Origin: Micromonospora sp. ALFpr18c | GTDB lineage: Bacteria > Actinomycetota > Actinomycetes > Mycobacteriales > Micromonosporaceae | DNA length: 49,339 nucleotides | Assembly (NCBI RefSeq): GCF_008868155.1 | Contig: NZ_WBKR01000019.1 | Span: 1 to 49,339 of the forward strand | Direction of reading: 5' to 3' | In this document: positions 26,673 to 33,651 of the stretch, one piece after another | How the letters are laid out: each line of letters starts with the position of its first letter | How positions within the stretch are numbered: the first letter of the stretch is position 1 | Notes under the pieces: model-generated | Seen by the model: the letters and a program-made list of their open reading frames with translations, nothing else | Databases searched by the model: none | What the model was told of the DNA's origin: nothing | Program-made: the position numbers and the translations under genes

Positions 26673-26957
26673 TTATCGGGTGACGCTGCGGCGACGACCC
26701 ACACCGGCCACCAGCGCGACCGCGATGGCCGCCAGGACGACCTGCACCAGCAGCTCCGTCCAGTCGATGCCGGCGGTCTCGGTCGCGATACCCATCGCCC
26801 GCGCCAGCACCGTGCCCAGCAGGGCGGCGCCCACACCGATCAGCAGGTGCAGCCAGATCGGCATGTTCTGCCGGCCCGGAACGACCAGGCGGCCGAGCGC
26901 GCCGACGATGAGACCAACAACGATCGCAGTGATGATGCCCCACACGGTGAGCTCCAC
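26673..26957 (-). CDS. GlsB/YeaQ/YmgE-family stress membrane protein, copy 1
   Basis: This 94-aa protein has about three membrane segments, the conserved start WGIITAIVVGLIVGALGRLVVPG and a basic C-terminus GVGRRRS. The family (transglycosylase-associated, YmgE-like) is small inner-membrane proteins, often stress-induced; the mechanism is unknown. The GTG start is preceded by an aaggaggg-type SD on the minus strand. It is 86 of 94 residues identical to the copy at 27387-27671, 714 bases away, and shares its promoter region. Confidence 0.88.
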   Translation of the reverse strand: MELTVWGIITAIVVGLIVGALGRLVVPGRQNMPIWLHLLIGVGAALLGTVLARAMGIATETAGIDWTELLVQVVLAAIAVALVAGVGRRRSVTR

Positions 26958-26983
26958 GGTCGCCCTCCTTCTAAGAATGTCTG

Positions 26984-26998
26984 ACACACGATGTGTGT
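26984..26998. promoter_or_regulatory. Palindrome upstream of GlsB copy 1
   Basis: acacac and gtgtgt are separated by 3 bases, 27 bases upstream of the start codon. The same palindrome (27698-27712) is conserved upstream of copy 2 with a changed spacer, which supports a regulatory role. Confidence 0.45.
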
Positions 26999-27150
26999 GC
27001 TTCCTGTCGTGACCGCTAAGTGCCCGACCGGCGGAAAATCCAAACCGACTTTGTCCACCAGACGATCACGACTTGGCCTACCTGGGCAGGTTCCGCGCTC
27101 CCCGCCCGCCCACGATCGCGGTGGCCCGCCCAAGATCGCGCTCGAACATG

Positions 27151-27189
27151 GAAGTAGTGGCCTCGTCTGCCCACCGAGGCCACTACTTC
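27151..27189. repeat. Intergenic inverted repeat
   Basis: gaagtagtggcctcg (27151-27165) and its exact complement at 27175-27189 form 15-bp arms around a 9-base spacer; catg flanks both arms imperfectly. It resembles the element at 1-79 in design and in the nearby gatcatg words. Confidence 0.8.
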
Positions 27190-27318
27190 ATGGGTCCAGC
27201 ACGATCATGAGCGCGCCCGCGGGGCCGAGGCTCTCGTCGGCCACCGCCCTCCCGTACGGCCGATCCTGGGCGGCCTATCCCGGGCGGCCCGGCAGGCGGG
27301 GCGCACGGGCAGGAACGC

Positions 27319-27354
27319 CGATGGGCGCCCGACCTGTCGGTCGGGCGCCCATCG
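27319..27354 (-). terminator. Terminator of GlsB copy 2
   Basis: The 16-bp perfect arms (27319-27334 and 27339-27354) surround a 4-base loop, 33 bases past the gene's stop. Confidence 0.85.
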
Positions 27355-27386
27355 AAGTGTCGCGGTGGTACGGGGTGTTGCGGGTG

Positions 27387-27671
27387 TCAGTGGGTGACGC
27401 TGCGACGGCGACCCACACCGGCCACCAGCGCGACCGCGATGGCCGCGACGACGACCTGCACCAGCAGCTCGCCCCAGTCGATGCCGTTGGTCTCGGTGGC
27501 GATGCCGATGGCCCGGGCCAGGACGGTGCCCAGCAGGGCGGCGCCCACACCGATCAGCATGTGCAGCCACATGGGCATGTTCTGCCGACCCGGGACGACC
27601 AGGCGGCCGAGCGCGCCGACGATGAGACCAACAACGAGCGCAGTGATGATGCCCCACACGGTGAGCTCCAC
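27387..27671 (-). CDS. GlsB/YeaQ/YmgE-family stress membrane protein, copy 2
   Basis: This 94-aa protein has the same layout as copy 1, with eight conservative differences, mostly inside membrane helices (Ile/Leu/Met/Val exchanges). It starts with GTG and has the same SD and upstream palindrome. The pattern of substitutions (conservative, no stops) shows that both copies remain under selection or that the duplication is recent. Confidence 0.88.
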   Translation of the reverse strand: MELTVWGIITALVVGLIVGALGRLVVPGRQNMPMWLHMLIGVGAALLGTVLARAIGIATETNGIDWGELLVQVVVAAIAVALVAGVGRRRSVTH

Positions 27672-27764
27672 GGTCGCCCTCCTTCAACGAATGTCTGACA
27701 CACGGTGTGTGTGCTTCCTGTCGTGGCGGCTAAGTGCCCGGCCGGCCAAAAATCCAAACCGACT
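27387..27764. repeat. 378-bp duplication, copy 2
   Basis: This is the partner of 26673-27050, offset by exactly 714 bases at both ends. The duplicated unit contains one gene and its regulatory DNA, but not a terminator: the two terminators are unrelated in sequence. Confidence 0.85.
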
Positions 27765-27932
27765 CACGTCAGGCGACAGCGTCAGACGTCGATGCTCGGA
27801 GGGTGCGTCGGTTGGCGCCCGGGCGCGTCCCCACAGGTAGGAGGCCATCTCGTCGGGCCTTGGATCCCCGACAGGTGCCGGAAAAATTCCTCCACGGGCC
27901 GCCGGTTCAGAGCCGACGCACCGGTGCCGGGG

Positions 27933-29810
27933 TCACTTCTTTCCGGCGGCCTTGCCGTCACCGGAGTCGGACGACAGGGCGGCGATGAACGCCTCCTGCG
28001 GCACCTCGACCCGGCCGACCATCTTCATCCGCTTCTTGCCTTCCTTCTGCTTCTCCAGCAGCTTGCGCTTACGGCTGATGTCACCGCCGTAGCACTTCGC
28101 GAGCACGTCCTTGCGGATCGCGCGGATGGTCTCCCGGGCGATGACCCGGCTGCCGATGGCCGCCTGGATCGGCACCTCGAACTGCTGGCGCGGGATGAGG
28201 GTACGCAGCTTGGCGGCGATGGTGACGCCGTAGTTGTACGCCTTGTCCTTGTGCACGATGGCGCTGAACGCGTCGACCGGCTCGCCGTGCAGCAGGATGT
28301 CCACCTTCACCAGGTCGGACGCCTGCTCGCCGGAGGGCTCGTAGTCCAGCGACGCGTACCCCTTGGTACGGCTCTTCAACTGGTCGAAGAAGTCGTAGAT
28401 GATCTCCGCGAGGGGCAGCGTGTAGCGCAGTTCCACCCGGTCGGCGGACAGGTAGTCCATGCCGAGCAGGGTGCCGCGCCGGCCCTGGCACAGCTCCATC
28501 ACGGCACCCACGTAGTCGTTGGGCGTCAGGACGGTGGCCCGTACGACCGGCTCGTACACCTCGGCGATCTTGCCGGTGGGGTACTCGCTGGGGTTGGTCA
28601 CGACGATCTCGGCGCCGTCGTCGGTGATCGCCCGGTACACCACGTTGGGCGCGGTGGAGATCAGGTCGAGGTTGTACTCGCGCTCCAGGCGCTCCCGGAT
28701 GATCTCCAGGTGGAGCAGGCCGAGGAAGCCGCAGCGGAAGCCGAAGCCGAGCGCGCCGGAGGTCTCCGGCTCGTAGTCCAGGGCCGCGTCGTTGAGCTTG
28801 AGCTTGTCCAGTGCCTCGCGCAGGTTCGGGTAGTCGGACCCGTCGATCGGGTAGAGGCCGGAGTAGACCATCGGCTTCGGGTCCTTGTAGCCACCCAGCG
28901 GCTCGGCGGCCGGCCGGCTGTTGATGGTGACCGTGTCACCGACCCGGGACTGCCGGACGTCCTTCACGCCGGTGATCAGGTAGCCGACCTCGCCGACGCC
29001 GAGCGCCTCGGCCTTCACCATCTCCGGCGAGATGACGCCGATCTCCAGCAGCTCGTGCACCGCGCCGGTGGACATCATCTTGATCCGGTCGCGGGCGCTG
29101 ATCCGGCCGTCGATGACGCGGACGTACGTGACGACGCCGCGGTACACGTCGTACACCGAATCGAAGATCATCGCCCGGGCGGGCGCCTCGGCGTCGCCGA
29201 CCGGCGGGATGAACTGCCGGACGATCTCGTCGAGCAGGTGTGGCACGCCCTCGCCGGTCTTGCCGGAGACCCGGATGCAGTCGGCGGGGTCACCGCCGAT
29301 GAGGTGGGCCAGCTCCTCGGCGTACTTCTCCGGCTGGGCGGCCGGCAGGTCGATCTTGTTGAGCACCGGGATGATGCGCAGGTCGTTCTCGAGGGCCAGG
29401 TAGAGGTTCGCCAGGGTCTGCGCCTCGATGCCCTGCGCGGCGTCGACCAGCAGCACGGCCCCCTCGCAGGCGGCCAGCGACCGGGACACCTCGTAGGTGA
29501 AGTCGACGTGCCCCGGGGTGTCGATCATGTTGAGCACCGCGTGCTCACCGGCCCGCTCGCCCTCGCGGATGGTCCACGGCATGCGAACGGCCTGGCTCTT
29601 GATGGTGATGCCGCGCTCGCGCTCGATGTCCATCCGGTCCAGGTACTGGGCGCGCATCTGCCGCGGGTCGACCACGCCGGTGAGCTGCAGCATCCGGTCG
29701 GCCAGGGTCGACTTCCCGTGGTCGATGTGGGCGATGATGCCGAAGTTCCGGATGCGACCGGGGTCGGTGGCACCAGGGGCGTTCGCGCCGGGATCGAGCT
29801 TCGGTGGCAC
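27933..29810 (-). CDS. lepA: Elongation factor 4 (LepA)
   Basis: LepA is a ribosome-associated GTPase that back-translocates stalled ribosomes and affects 30S biogenesis. It is 625 aa from the GTG at 29810. The P-loop AHIDHGKST is at 27-35, followed by the RERGITI switch, [12 protein letters not shown], and the unique C-terminal domain (about 500-610) ending in a Lys-rich tail. The start codon follows the family N-terminus (PPKLDPG); an in-frame ATG at 29876 would add 22 residues of unlikely sequence. lepA upstream of hemW in transcription order is typical, but here an 11-kb accessory stretch separates them. Confidence 0.96.
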   Translation of the reverse strand: MPPKLDPGANAPGATDPGRIRNFGIIAHIDHGKSTLADRMLQLTGVVDPRQMRAQYLDRMDIERERGITIKSQAVRMPWTIREGERAGEHAVLNMIDTPGHVDFTYEVSRSLAACEGAVLLVDAAQGIEAQTLANLYLALENDLRIIPVLNKIDLPAAQPEKYAEELAHLIGGDPADCIRVSGKTGEGVPHLLDEIVRQFIPPVGDAEAPARAMIFDSVYDVYRGVVTYVRVIDGRISARDRIKMMSTGAVHELLEIGVISPEMVKAEALGVGEVGYLITGVKDVRQSRVGDTVTINSRPAAEPLGGYKDPKPMVYSGLYPIDGSDYPNLREALDKLKLNDAALDYEPETSGALGFGFRCGFLGLLHLEIIRERLEREYNLDLISTAPNVVYRAITDDGAEIVVTNPSEYPTGKIAEVYEPVVRATVLTPNDYVGAVMELCQGRRGTLLGMDYLSADRVELRYTLPLAEIIYDFFDQLKSRTKGYASLDYEPSGEQASDLVKVDILLHGEPVDAFSAIVHKDKAYNYGVTIAAKLRTLIPRQQFEVPIQAAIGSRVIARETIRAIRKDVLAKCYGGDISRKRKLLEKQKEGKKRMKMVGRVEVPQEAFIAALSSDSGDGKAAGKK

Positions 29811-29925
29811 AGCGGTCCGTTCTGGTCGGCTGACGTGAACAGGCCGGCGCGCCGCCGACCCCCTCCATGTTCCCACGCCGCCGGGGTGCGCCCACTGCGC
29901 GGGCGACGGATCGGCCCCGGGGACC

Positions 29926-30462
29926 TCACTCCGGCGGCGGCTCCACGAAGAGCGCGGCCAGCCGGGGCAGCCGCCGGCGCGCCTCCTCCTCGTCGTCGAA
30001 GTCCCAGAAGTCGTTGAGGTCCGGTGTGCGCACCGGCTCGCGGTCCGCCGGCAGTTCCGTCGCGGTGGCCTTGCGGTACGCGTCCCACGGCACCGACAGC
30101 ATCTGCTCGGCGGAGAACTCCTCCCCGCTGAGTGCGGCCGCCCGCACCTGGGGCAGTTCGGCCAGCGAGTCCGGATCGGCGACCGCGCCGGCGAAGACCG
30201 CCCGCCCCTGCGTCATCAGCCAGCCCCGGAAGTGCTCGAACCCGTCCGCCGAGGCACCGCCGTTGATCAGGTAGGCGGCGCCCCACAGGTCCGCCTTGTG
30301 CGAGGCGGCCAGCACCCGCGTCTGGTGCCGGGCGTACCCGACGATGTCCTCCGGGTCGCGCTCGGTGAGCAGCGCGACGGCCCGCGCGGCCACCGGGCCG
30401 GGCTCTCCCCCACCGCCGGCCCGCGCCTGGTCGATCAGCTGCCAGAAGTCCTCGGTCCTCAT
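29926..30462 (-). CDS. DUF4240-domain protein
   Basis: This 178-aa protein has the DUF4240 pattern: an N-terminal [10 protein letters not shown], a central [28 protein letters not shown], and [13 protein letters not shown] second acidic segment ([18 protein letters not shown]) follows near 150. The family is small, soluble and of unknown function in actinobacteria. It lies just upstream of lepA in the same direction and is divergent from the phosphotransferase gene. Confidence 0.85.
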   Translation of the reverse strand: MRTEDFWQLIDQARAGGGGEPGPVAARAVALLTERDPEDIVGYARHQTRVLAASHKADLWGAAYLINGGASADGFEHFRGWLMTQGRAVFAGAVADPDSLAELPQVRAAALSGEEFSAEQMLSVPWDAYRKATATELPADREPVRTPDLNDFWDFDDEEEARRRLPRLAALFVEPPPE

Positions 30463-30523
30463 GGCTTGGCAGTCTGGCAGTGTCGCCGCGCGTCGCGCAC
30501 GCACCCCGGGGCAGCATGGTGGG

Positions 30524-31510
30524 GTGTCCCCCACGCCGCTGCCTCCGGTGCCGTACCACGCGAGCGCGCTGCGCCCGTCGTGGCCCGCGCTGCCGGCGGC
30601 GCTGCGGGCCGCGGTCGCCGACCGGCTCGGCGCGCCGGTGGTCGCCGTCCGGGTCGCCGGCGCCGGCTTCACCCGGGGCTTCGCCGCCGTGCTCAGCACG
30701 GCCGACGGTGGTCGGGCCTTCGTCAAGGCGGCACCCGCCGCCGAGCAACCGCACCTGGTCGAGGGGTACGCCCGGGAGGCCGCGATCCTGGACCGGCTGC
30801 CGGCCGGCCTGCCGGCGCCCCGCCTCCGGTGGAGCCTGTCCGAGGCCGGCTGGTTCGTGCTCTGCACCGACGCCGTCGACGGCCACACCCCACGCCTGCC
30901 CTGGACGGTGGCCGAGCTGGACGCCACGCTCGCCGGGTACGCGCAGGTCGCCGCCGCGCTGGCCGACCCGCCGGCCCCGCTGACCGCGCTCGGCCTGCCG
31001 CACCTGGCCGACCTGGCCCGCTCGGACATTCTCTGGTGGGAGGAGGTCGCCGCCGGACGCGAGCCGTCACCCCCGATGCCCGCACCGGCGCGGGGCCGGC
31101 TGGCCGAGCTGGTGGCGCTGGAGTCCCGCCTGCCCGGGTACGCCGCCGCGGCGACCGGGCTGATCCACGGCGACCTGCGGGTGGACAACGTGCTGATCGG
31201 CGCGGACGGCCGGGCCTGGTTCTGTGACTGGACCTGGTTCTGCCACGGGCCGCCCTGGTGGGATCTGGCCGGCTTGCTGCTCACCGCGTACGCCGGCGGG
31301 CTGGACGCGGACCGGCTCTTCGCCGCGCACCCGGCGTGCGCGGACGCACCCCCGGACGCGCTCGACGCCACGCTGGCCGCGCTGGCCGGCTACTACCTGA
31401 CCGGGGCCGAGGCGGCACCGGTGACGGCCTCGCCGCACCGGTCGGCGCACCAGCGGTGGAGCGGCGAGCAGGCGCTCGACTGGCTCGCCCACCGCCAGGG
31501 CTGGCGGTGA
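30524..31510 (+). CDS. Aminoglycoside phosphotransferase-family protein
   Basis: This 328-aa protein has an APH/choline kinase-like fold. The catalytic loop HGDLRVDNVL lies near 220 and a metal-binding Asp in FCDWTW near 240, in place of the usual D-x-D/DFG. The N-terminal lobe has the AFVKAAPA Lys region near 70. Many chromosomal members act on sugars, small alcohols or unknown metabolites rather than antibiotics, so resistance should not be assumed. The GTG at 30524 gives the natural N-terminus. It precedes rpsT. Confidence 0.83.
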   Translation: MSPTPLPPVPYHASALRPSWPALPAALRAAVADRLGAPVVAVRVAGAGFTRGFAAVLSTADGGRAFVKAAPAAEQPHLVEGYAREAAILDRLPAGLPAPRLRWSLSEAGWFVLCTDAVDGHTPRLPWTVAELDATLAGYAQVAAALADPPAPLTALGLPHLADLARSDILWWEEVAAGREPSPPMPAPARGRLAELVALESRLPGYAAAATGLIHGDLRVDNVLIGADGRAWFCDWTWFCHGPPWWDLAGLLLTAYAGGLDADRLFAAHPACADAPPDALDATLAALAGYYLTGAEAAPVTASPHRSAHQRWSGEQALDWLAHRQGWR

Positions 31511-31538
31511 CAGCGGCCCGGGCGGACGCGGTTCGGGC

Positions 31539-31555
31539 CGAGCCGTTTTGGCTCG
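31539..31555 (+). promoter_or_regulatory. Small hairpin upstream of rpsT
   Basis: cgagcc and ggctcg pair around a 5-base loop in the gap between the phosphotransferase stop and rpsT. It could end the upstream transcript or be part of the S20 leader; it is weak evidence on its own. Confidence 0.3.
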
Positions 31556-31657
31556 TCCGGGGCGACCTGGTAACCTGGCTCTTCGCGCAGCGATGACGCA
31601 TGTTCGTCATCCAGCGCACAAGCTGACCAACCCGAGCTATCAAGACGAGGCTGTCGC

Positions 31658-31924
31658 GTGGCGAACATCAAGTCCCAGATCAAGCGCAACCGGCAGAACG
31701 AGAAGGCCCGGCTGCGCAACAAGTCGGTCAAGTCGTCGCTGAAGACCGCCGTCCGGAAGTTCAACGAGGCTGCCGAGGCCGGTGACGTCGAGAAGGCCAC
31801 CGCGCTCATGCAGGACGCCTCGCGCAAGCTGGACAAGGCCGTCAGCAAGGGCGTGATCCACTCCAACCAGGCCGCGAACCGCAAGTCCGCGATCGCGAAG
31901 CGCGTGGTGGCGCTGTCCGCCTGA
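31658..31924 (+). CDS. rpsT: 30S ribosomal protein S20
   Basis: S20 is a 16S rRNA-binding protein of the 30S subunit, 88 aa, and almost entirely helical. The N-terminal [20 protein letters not shown] is the conserved RNA-binding helix. It starts with GTG at 31658. It is transcribed opposite to holA and lepA, as in other actinobacteria. Confidence 0.97.
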   Translation: MANIKSQIKRNRQNEKARLRNKSVKSSLKTAVRKFNEAAEAGDVEKATALMQDASRKLDKAVSKGVIHSNQAANRKSAIAKRVVALSA

Positions 31925-31946
31925 CGATCTACCGTCAGACTGATTC

Positions 31947-31977
31947 GGAAAGCCCCGGACCCCGGTCCGGGGCTTCC
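31947..31977 (+). terminator. Terminator of rpsT
   Basis: ggaaagccccgga pairs with tccggggcttcc around ccccgg, 23 bases past the stop. Confidence 0.88.
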
Positions 31978-31997
31978 GTGTGTCTGTAGGGGTGTCC

Positions 31998-32069
31998 GCC
32001 GCCGGGGCGGGAGTGCCGGTAGGCGTGGTCGCCGCCGGGGCGGGAGTGCCCGCAGCCGGCGCGAGTGCC
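31998..32069. repeat. GC-rich direct repeats
   Basis: A 20-bp unit (beginning gccgccggggcgggag) occurs at 31998-32017 and 32031-32050, with a degenerate third copy to 32069. It lies between the rpsT terminator and the stop of the next gene. In the minus frame it would encode a Thr-Pro-Ala repeat, so it could be an old C-terminal tail of the neighbouring gene lost by frameshift. Confidence 0.55.
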
Positions 32070-32085
32070 GGTGGGCCGGTCGGAG

Positions 32086-32508
32086 TCAGTCCGACGGGTC
32101 GGGGTGGCGGGGCGGCGGCACGGGGTCGGCGCTGATCACCACGCCCGTCACGCTGTGCGGCATCCACTCGACTCGGGCGCGGCCGACGACCGGTTCCATC
32201 TGCCGGCGGAAGCGGTCCCGTTCCTGCTCGGGCACGAGCGCGGCGGACCGGACCACGACCGCGGCCACCATGTCGTTGAGCTTGACCATCGCCGCCACCA
32301 CCGCGGGCAGCACCAGCACCGACCACCAGGTGACCAGCTCGGCGAGGGCGAGCAGCACCGCCAGGGCGATGGCACCCTCGAAGAAGAGGAAGCACAGCAC
32401 TCCCCCGGGGTTGACGAACCGCAGGCCGAGGAGTCGGGCGTACAGCGGCCGGTAACGCTCCTCCTCGGCGGGGATGGTGGCCCACGCCGTGCGGTTCGGC
32501 CCCGTCAC
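32086..32508 (-). CDS. Membrane protein of unknown function
   Basis: This 140-aa protein has two adjacent hydrophobic helices (about 35-55 and 57-75, VLCFLFFEGAIALAVLLALAE and WWSVLVLPAVVAAMV) followed by a conserved KLNDMVAAVVVRS segment and a basic/acidic C-terminus with PVVGRARVEW. It starts with GTG overlapping the holA stop (GTGA), so it is translationally coupled to holA. I do not recognise a named family. Confidence 0.75.
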   Translation of the reverse strand: MTGPNRTAWATIPAEEERYRPLYARLLGLRFVNPGGVLCFLFFEGAIALAVLLALAELVTWWSVLVLPAVVAAMVKLNDMVAAVVVRSAALVPEQERDRFRRQMEPVVGRARVEWMPHSVTGVVISADPVPPPRHPDPSD

Positions 32509-33485
32509 CGGGTGCTGCCCTGCCGGGCCGCCGCGACCGAGAAGACGGCGCGCTCCAGGGCGTACGCCCGGTCGTCGGAGCCGCCCTTCACCGCCGCGTT
32601 GCACTCGGCGGCGACCTGCATGGCCCGGACCAGGCCCTCCGGCGTCCAGCCTCGGCCCTGCCGCTGCGCCCGCTCGATCTTCCAGGCGGGCATCCCGAGG
32701 CTGCTGGCCAGCTGGTACGGGTTGCCCCGCCCGGCCGACGCCACCCGGGCCACCGTGCGCACCCCGTCGGCCAGGGCGTCGGCGATGGGCACCGGATCGA
32801 CGCCGACGTGCAGGGCCCAGCGCAGCGCCTCCAACGCGGCCGGCACGTCGCCGACCATGGTGGCGTCCGCCACCGTGAAGCCGGTCACCTCGACCCGGCC
32901 CCGGTAGTAGCGGGAGACCGTGTCGGCGCCGATCCGCCCGTCGGTGTCGGCGACCAGTTGGGAGCAGGCGGCGGCCAACTCGCGCAGATCGTTGCCGACG
33001 GCCGCGATGAGGGCCTCGGCGGCGTCGTCGGTGCACTTGCCACCGGCCCGGCGGATCTCGTCCCGGACGAAGGCCACCCGGTCGCGGTGCCCCTTGAGCT
33101 TGGCCGCCGGGACGACCGTCGCGCCGGCCGCCCGCAGCCCGTCGGCGAACGCCTTGCCCTTGGCGCCGCCCAGGTGCAGGACCAGCAGTTGCACGTCCGG
33201 GTCGGGGTTCTTCGCGTACGCCAGCAGGGCGGTGACCAGGTCCTTGCGGGCGTCCTGGCCGGAGCGCAGGATCAGCAGCCGCCGACCGCCGAACAGTGAC
33301 GGGCTGAGCATCTCGGCGATCTCGCCGACGGTGAGCGCGCTGGCCTGGTATTCACGGACGTCCACCTCGGGGTCGACGCCGCGAACCTTCGCGACAGCTT
33401 CGGTGACCGCGCGCGTGGCGAGCAGTTCCTCGTCGCCGAGGACGAGCAGAATGGGGGCGAGGCTGGCGGGGGTCACGCCGCCCAT
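32505..33485 (-). CDS. holA: DNA polymerase III subunit delta
   Basis: This is the delta subunit of the clamp loader, which opens the beta clamp. It is 326 aa from the ATG at 33485. The N-terminal ILLVLGDEELLATRAV and LLILRSGQDARKDL segments (AAA+-like without a working P-loop) and the C-terminal collar region (about 210-326) are present. A GTG three codons later is an alternative start. It follows comEC in transcription order, as in most actinobacteria. Confidence 0.93.
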   Translation of the reverse strand: MGGVTPASLAPILLVLGDEELLATRAVTEAVAKVRGVDPEVDVREYQASALTVGEIAEMLSPSLFGGRRLLILRSGQDARKDLVTALLAYAKNPDPDVQLLVLHLGGAKGKAFADGLRAAGATVVPAAKLKGHRDRVAFVRDEIRRAGGKCTDDAAEALIAAVGNDLRELAAACSQLVADTDGRIGADTVSRYYRGRVEVTGFTVADATMVGDVPAALEALRWALHVGVDPVPIADALADGVRTVARVASAGRGNPYQLASSLGMPAWKIERAQRQGRGWTPEGLVRAMQVAAECNAAVKGGSDDRAYALERAVFSVAAARQGSTR

Positions 33486-33539
33486 ATTCGCACGGCCCGG
33501 GGTGCGATCGTGCCTGGTCATTCGGCGCTCAGTCGGCGT

Positions 33540-33635
33540 AGCCCGCACACAGTGCAAATCCAGACATTCACCTCAATTAACCATCTAATTGGCAATACAC
33601 CCGCCATTTGCTTCGGTGGTGTGCAATTTCCACCG
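33540..33635. promoter_or_regulatory. AT-rich patch between comEC and holA
   Basis: This stretch has many A/T runs (for example ttcacctcaattaacc and tctaattggcaatacacc) within about 70% GC DNA. It is the only gap between comEC and holA (33486-33651) and is a likely promoter for holA, although no hexamers can be assigned with confidence. Confidence 0.4.
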
Positions 33636-33651
33636 CCCTTCCCCGGCCGGC

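Larger units (their letters stand above)
26673..27050. repeat. 378-bp duplication, copy 1
   Basis: The GlsB gene plus about 93 bases of upstream DNA are repeated at 27387-27764 with the same length and the same order. Upstream identity is high, including the palindrome acacac-gat-gtgtgt (26984-26998). The duplication junctions are sharp: sequence similarity ends after aatccaaaccgact. Confidence 0.85.
27051..27386. other. Gene-free spacer between the GlsB copies
   Basis: No gene is seen. It holds a long inverted repeat (27151-27189) and the terminator of copy 2 (27319-27354). Confidence 0.7.

Noticed and set aside
27705..30017. 770-codon open frame opposite lepA
   Set aside because: It is a mirror of LepA codons; no domain is recognisable.
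30524..31510. Phosphotransferase considered as an antibiotic-resistance gene
   Set aside because: It is chromosomal next to rpsT/lepA, the fold family is broad, and nothing indicates a drug substrate.
31640..32485. 281-codon minus-strand frame covering rpsT antisense and repeats
   Set aside because: It overlaps rpsT antisense and the frame of the membrane protein; only the repeat part is of interest.
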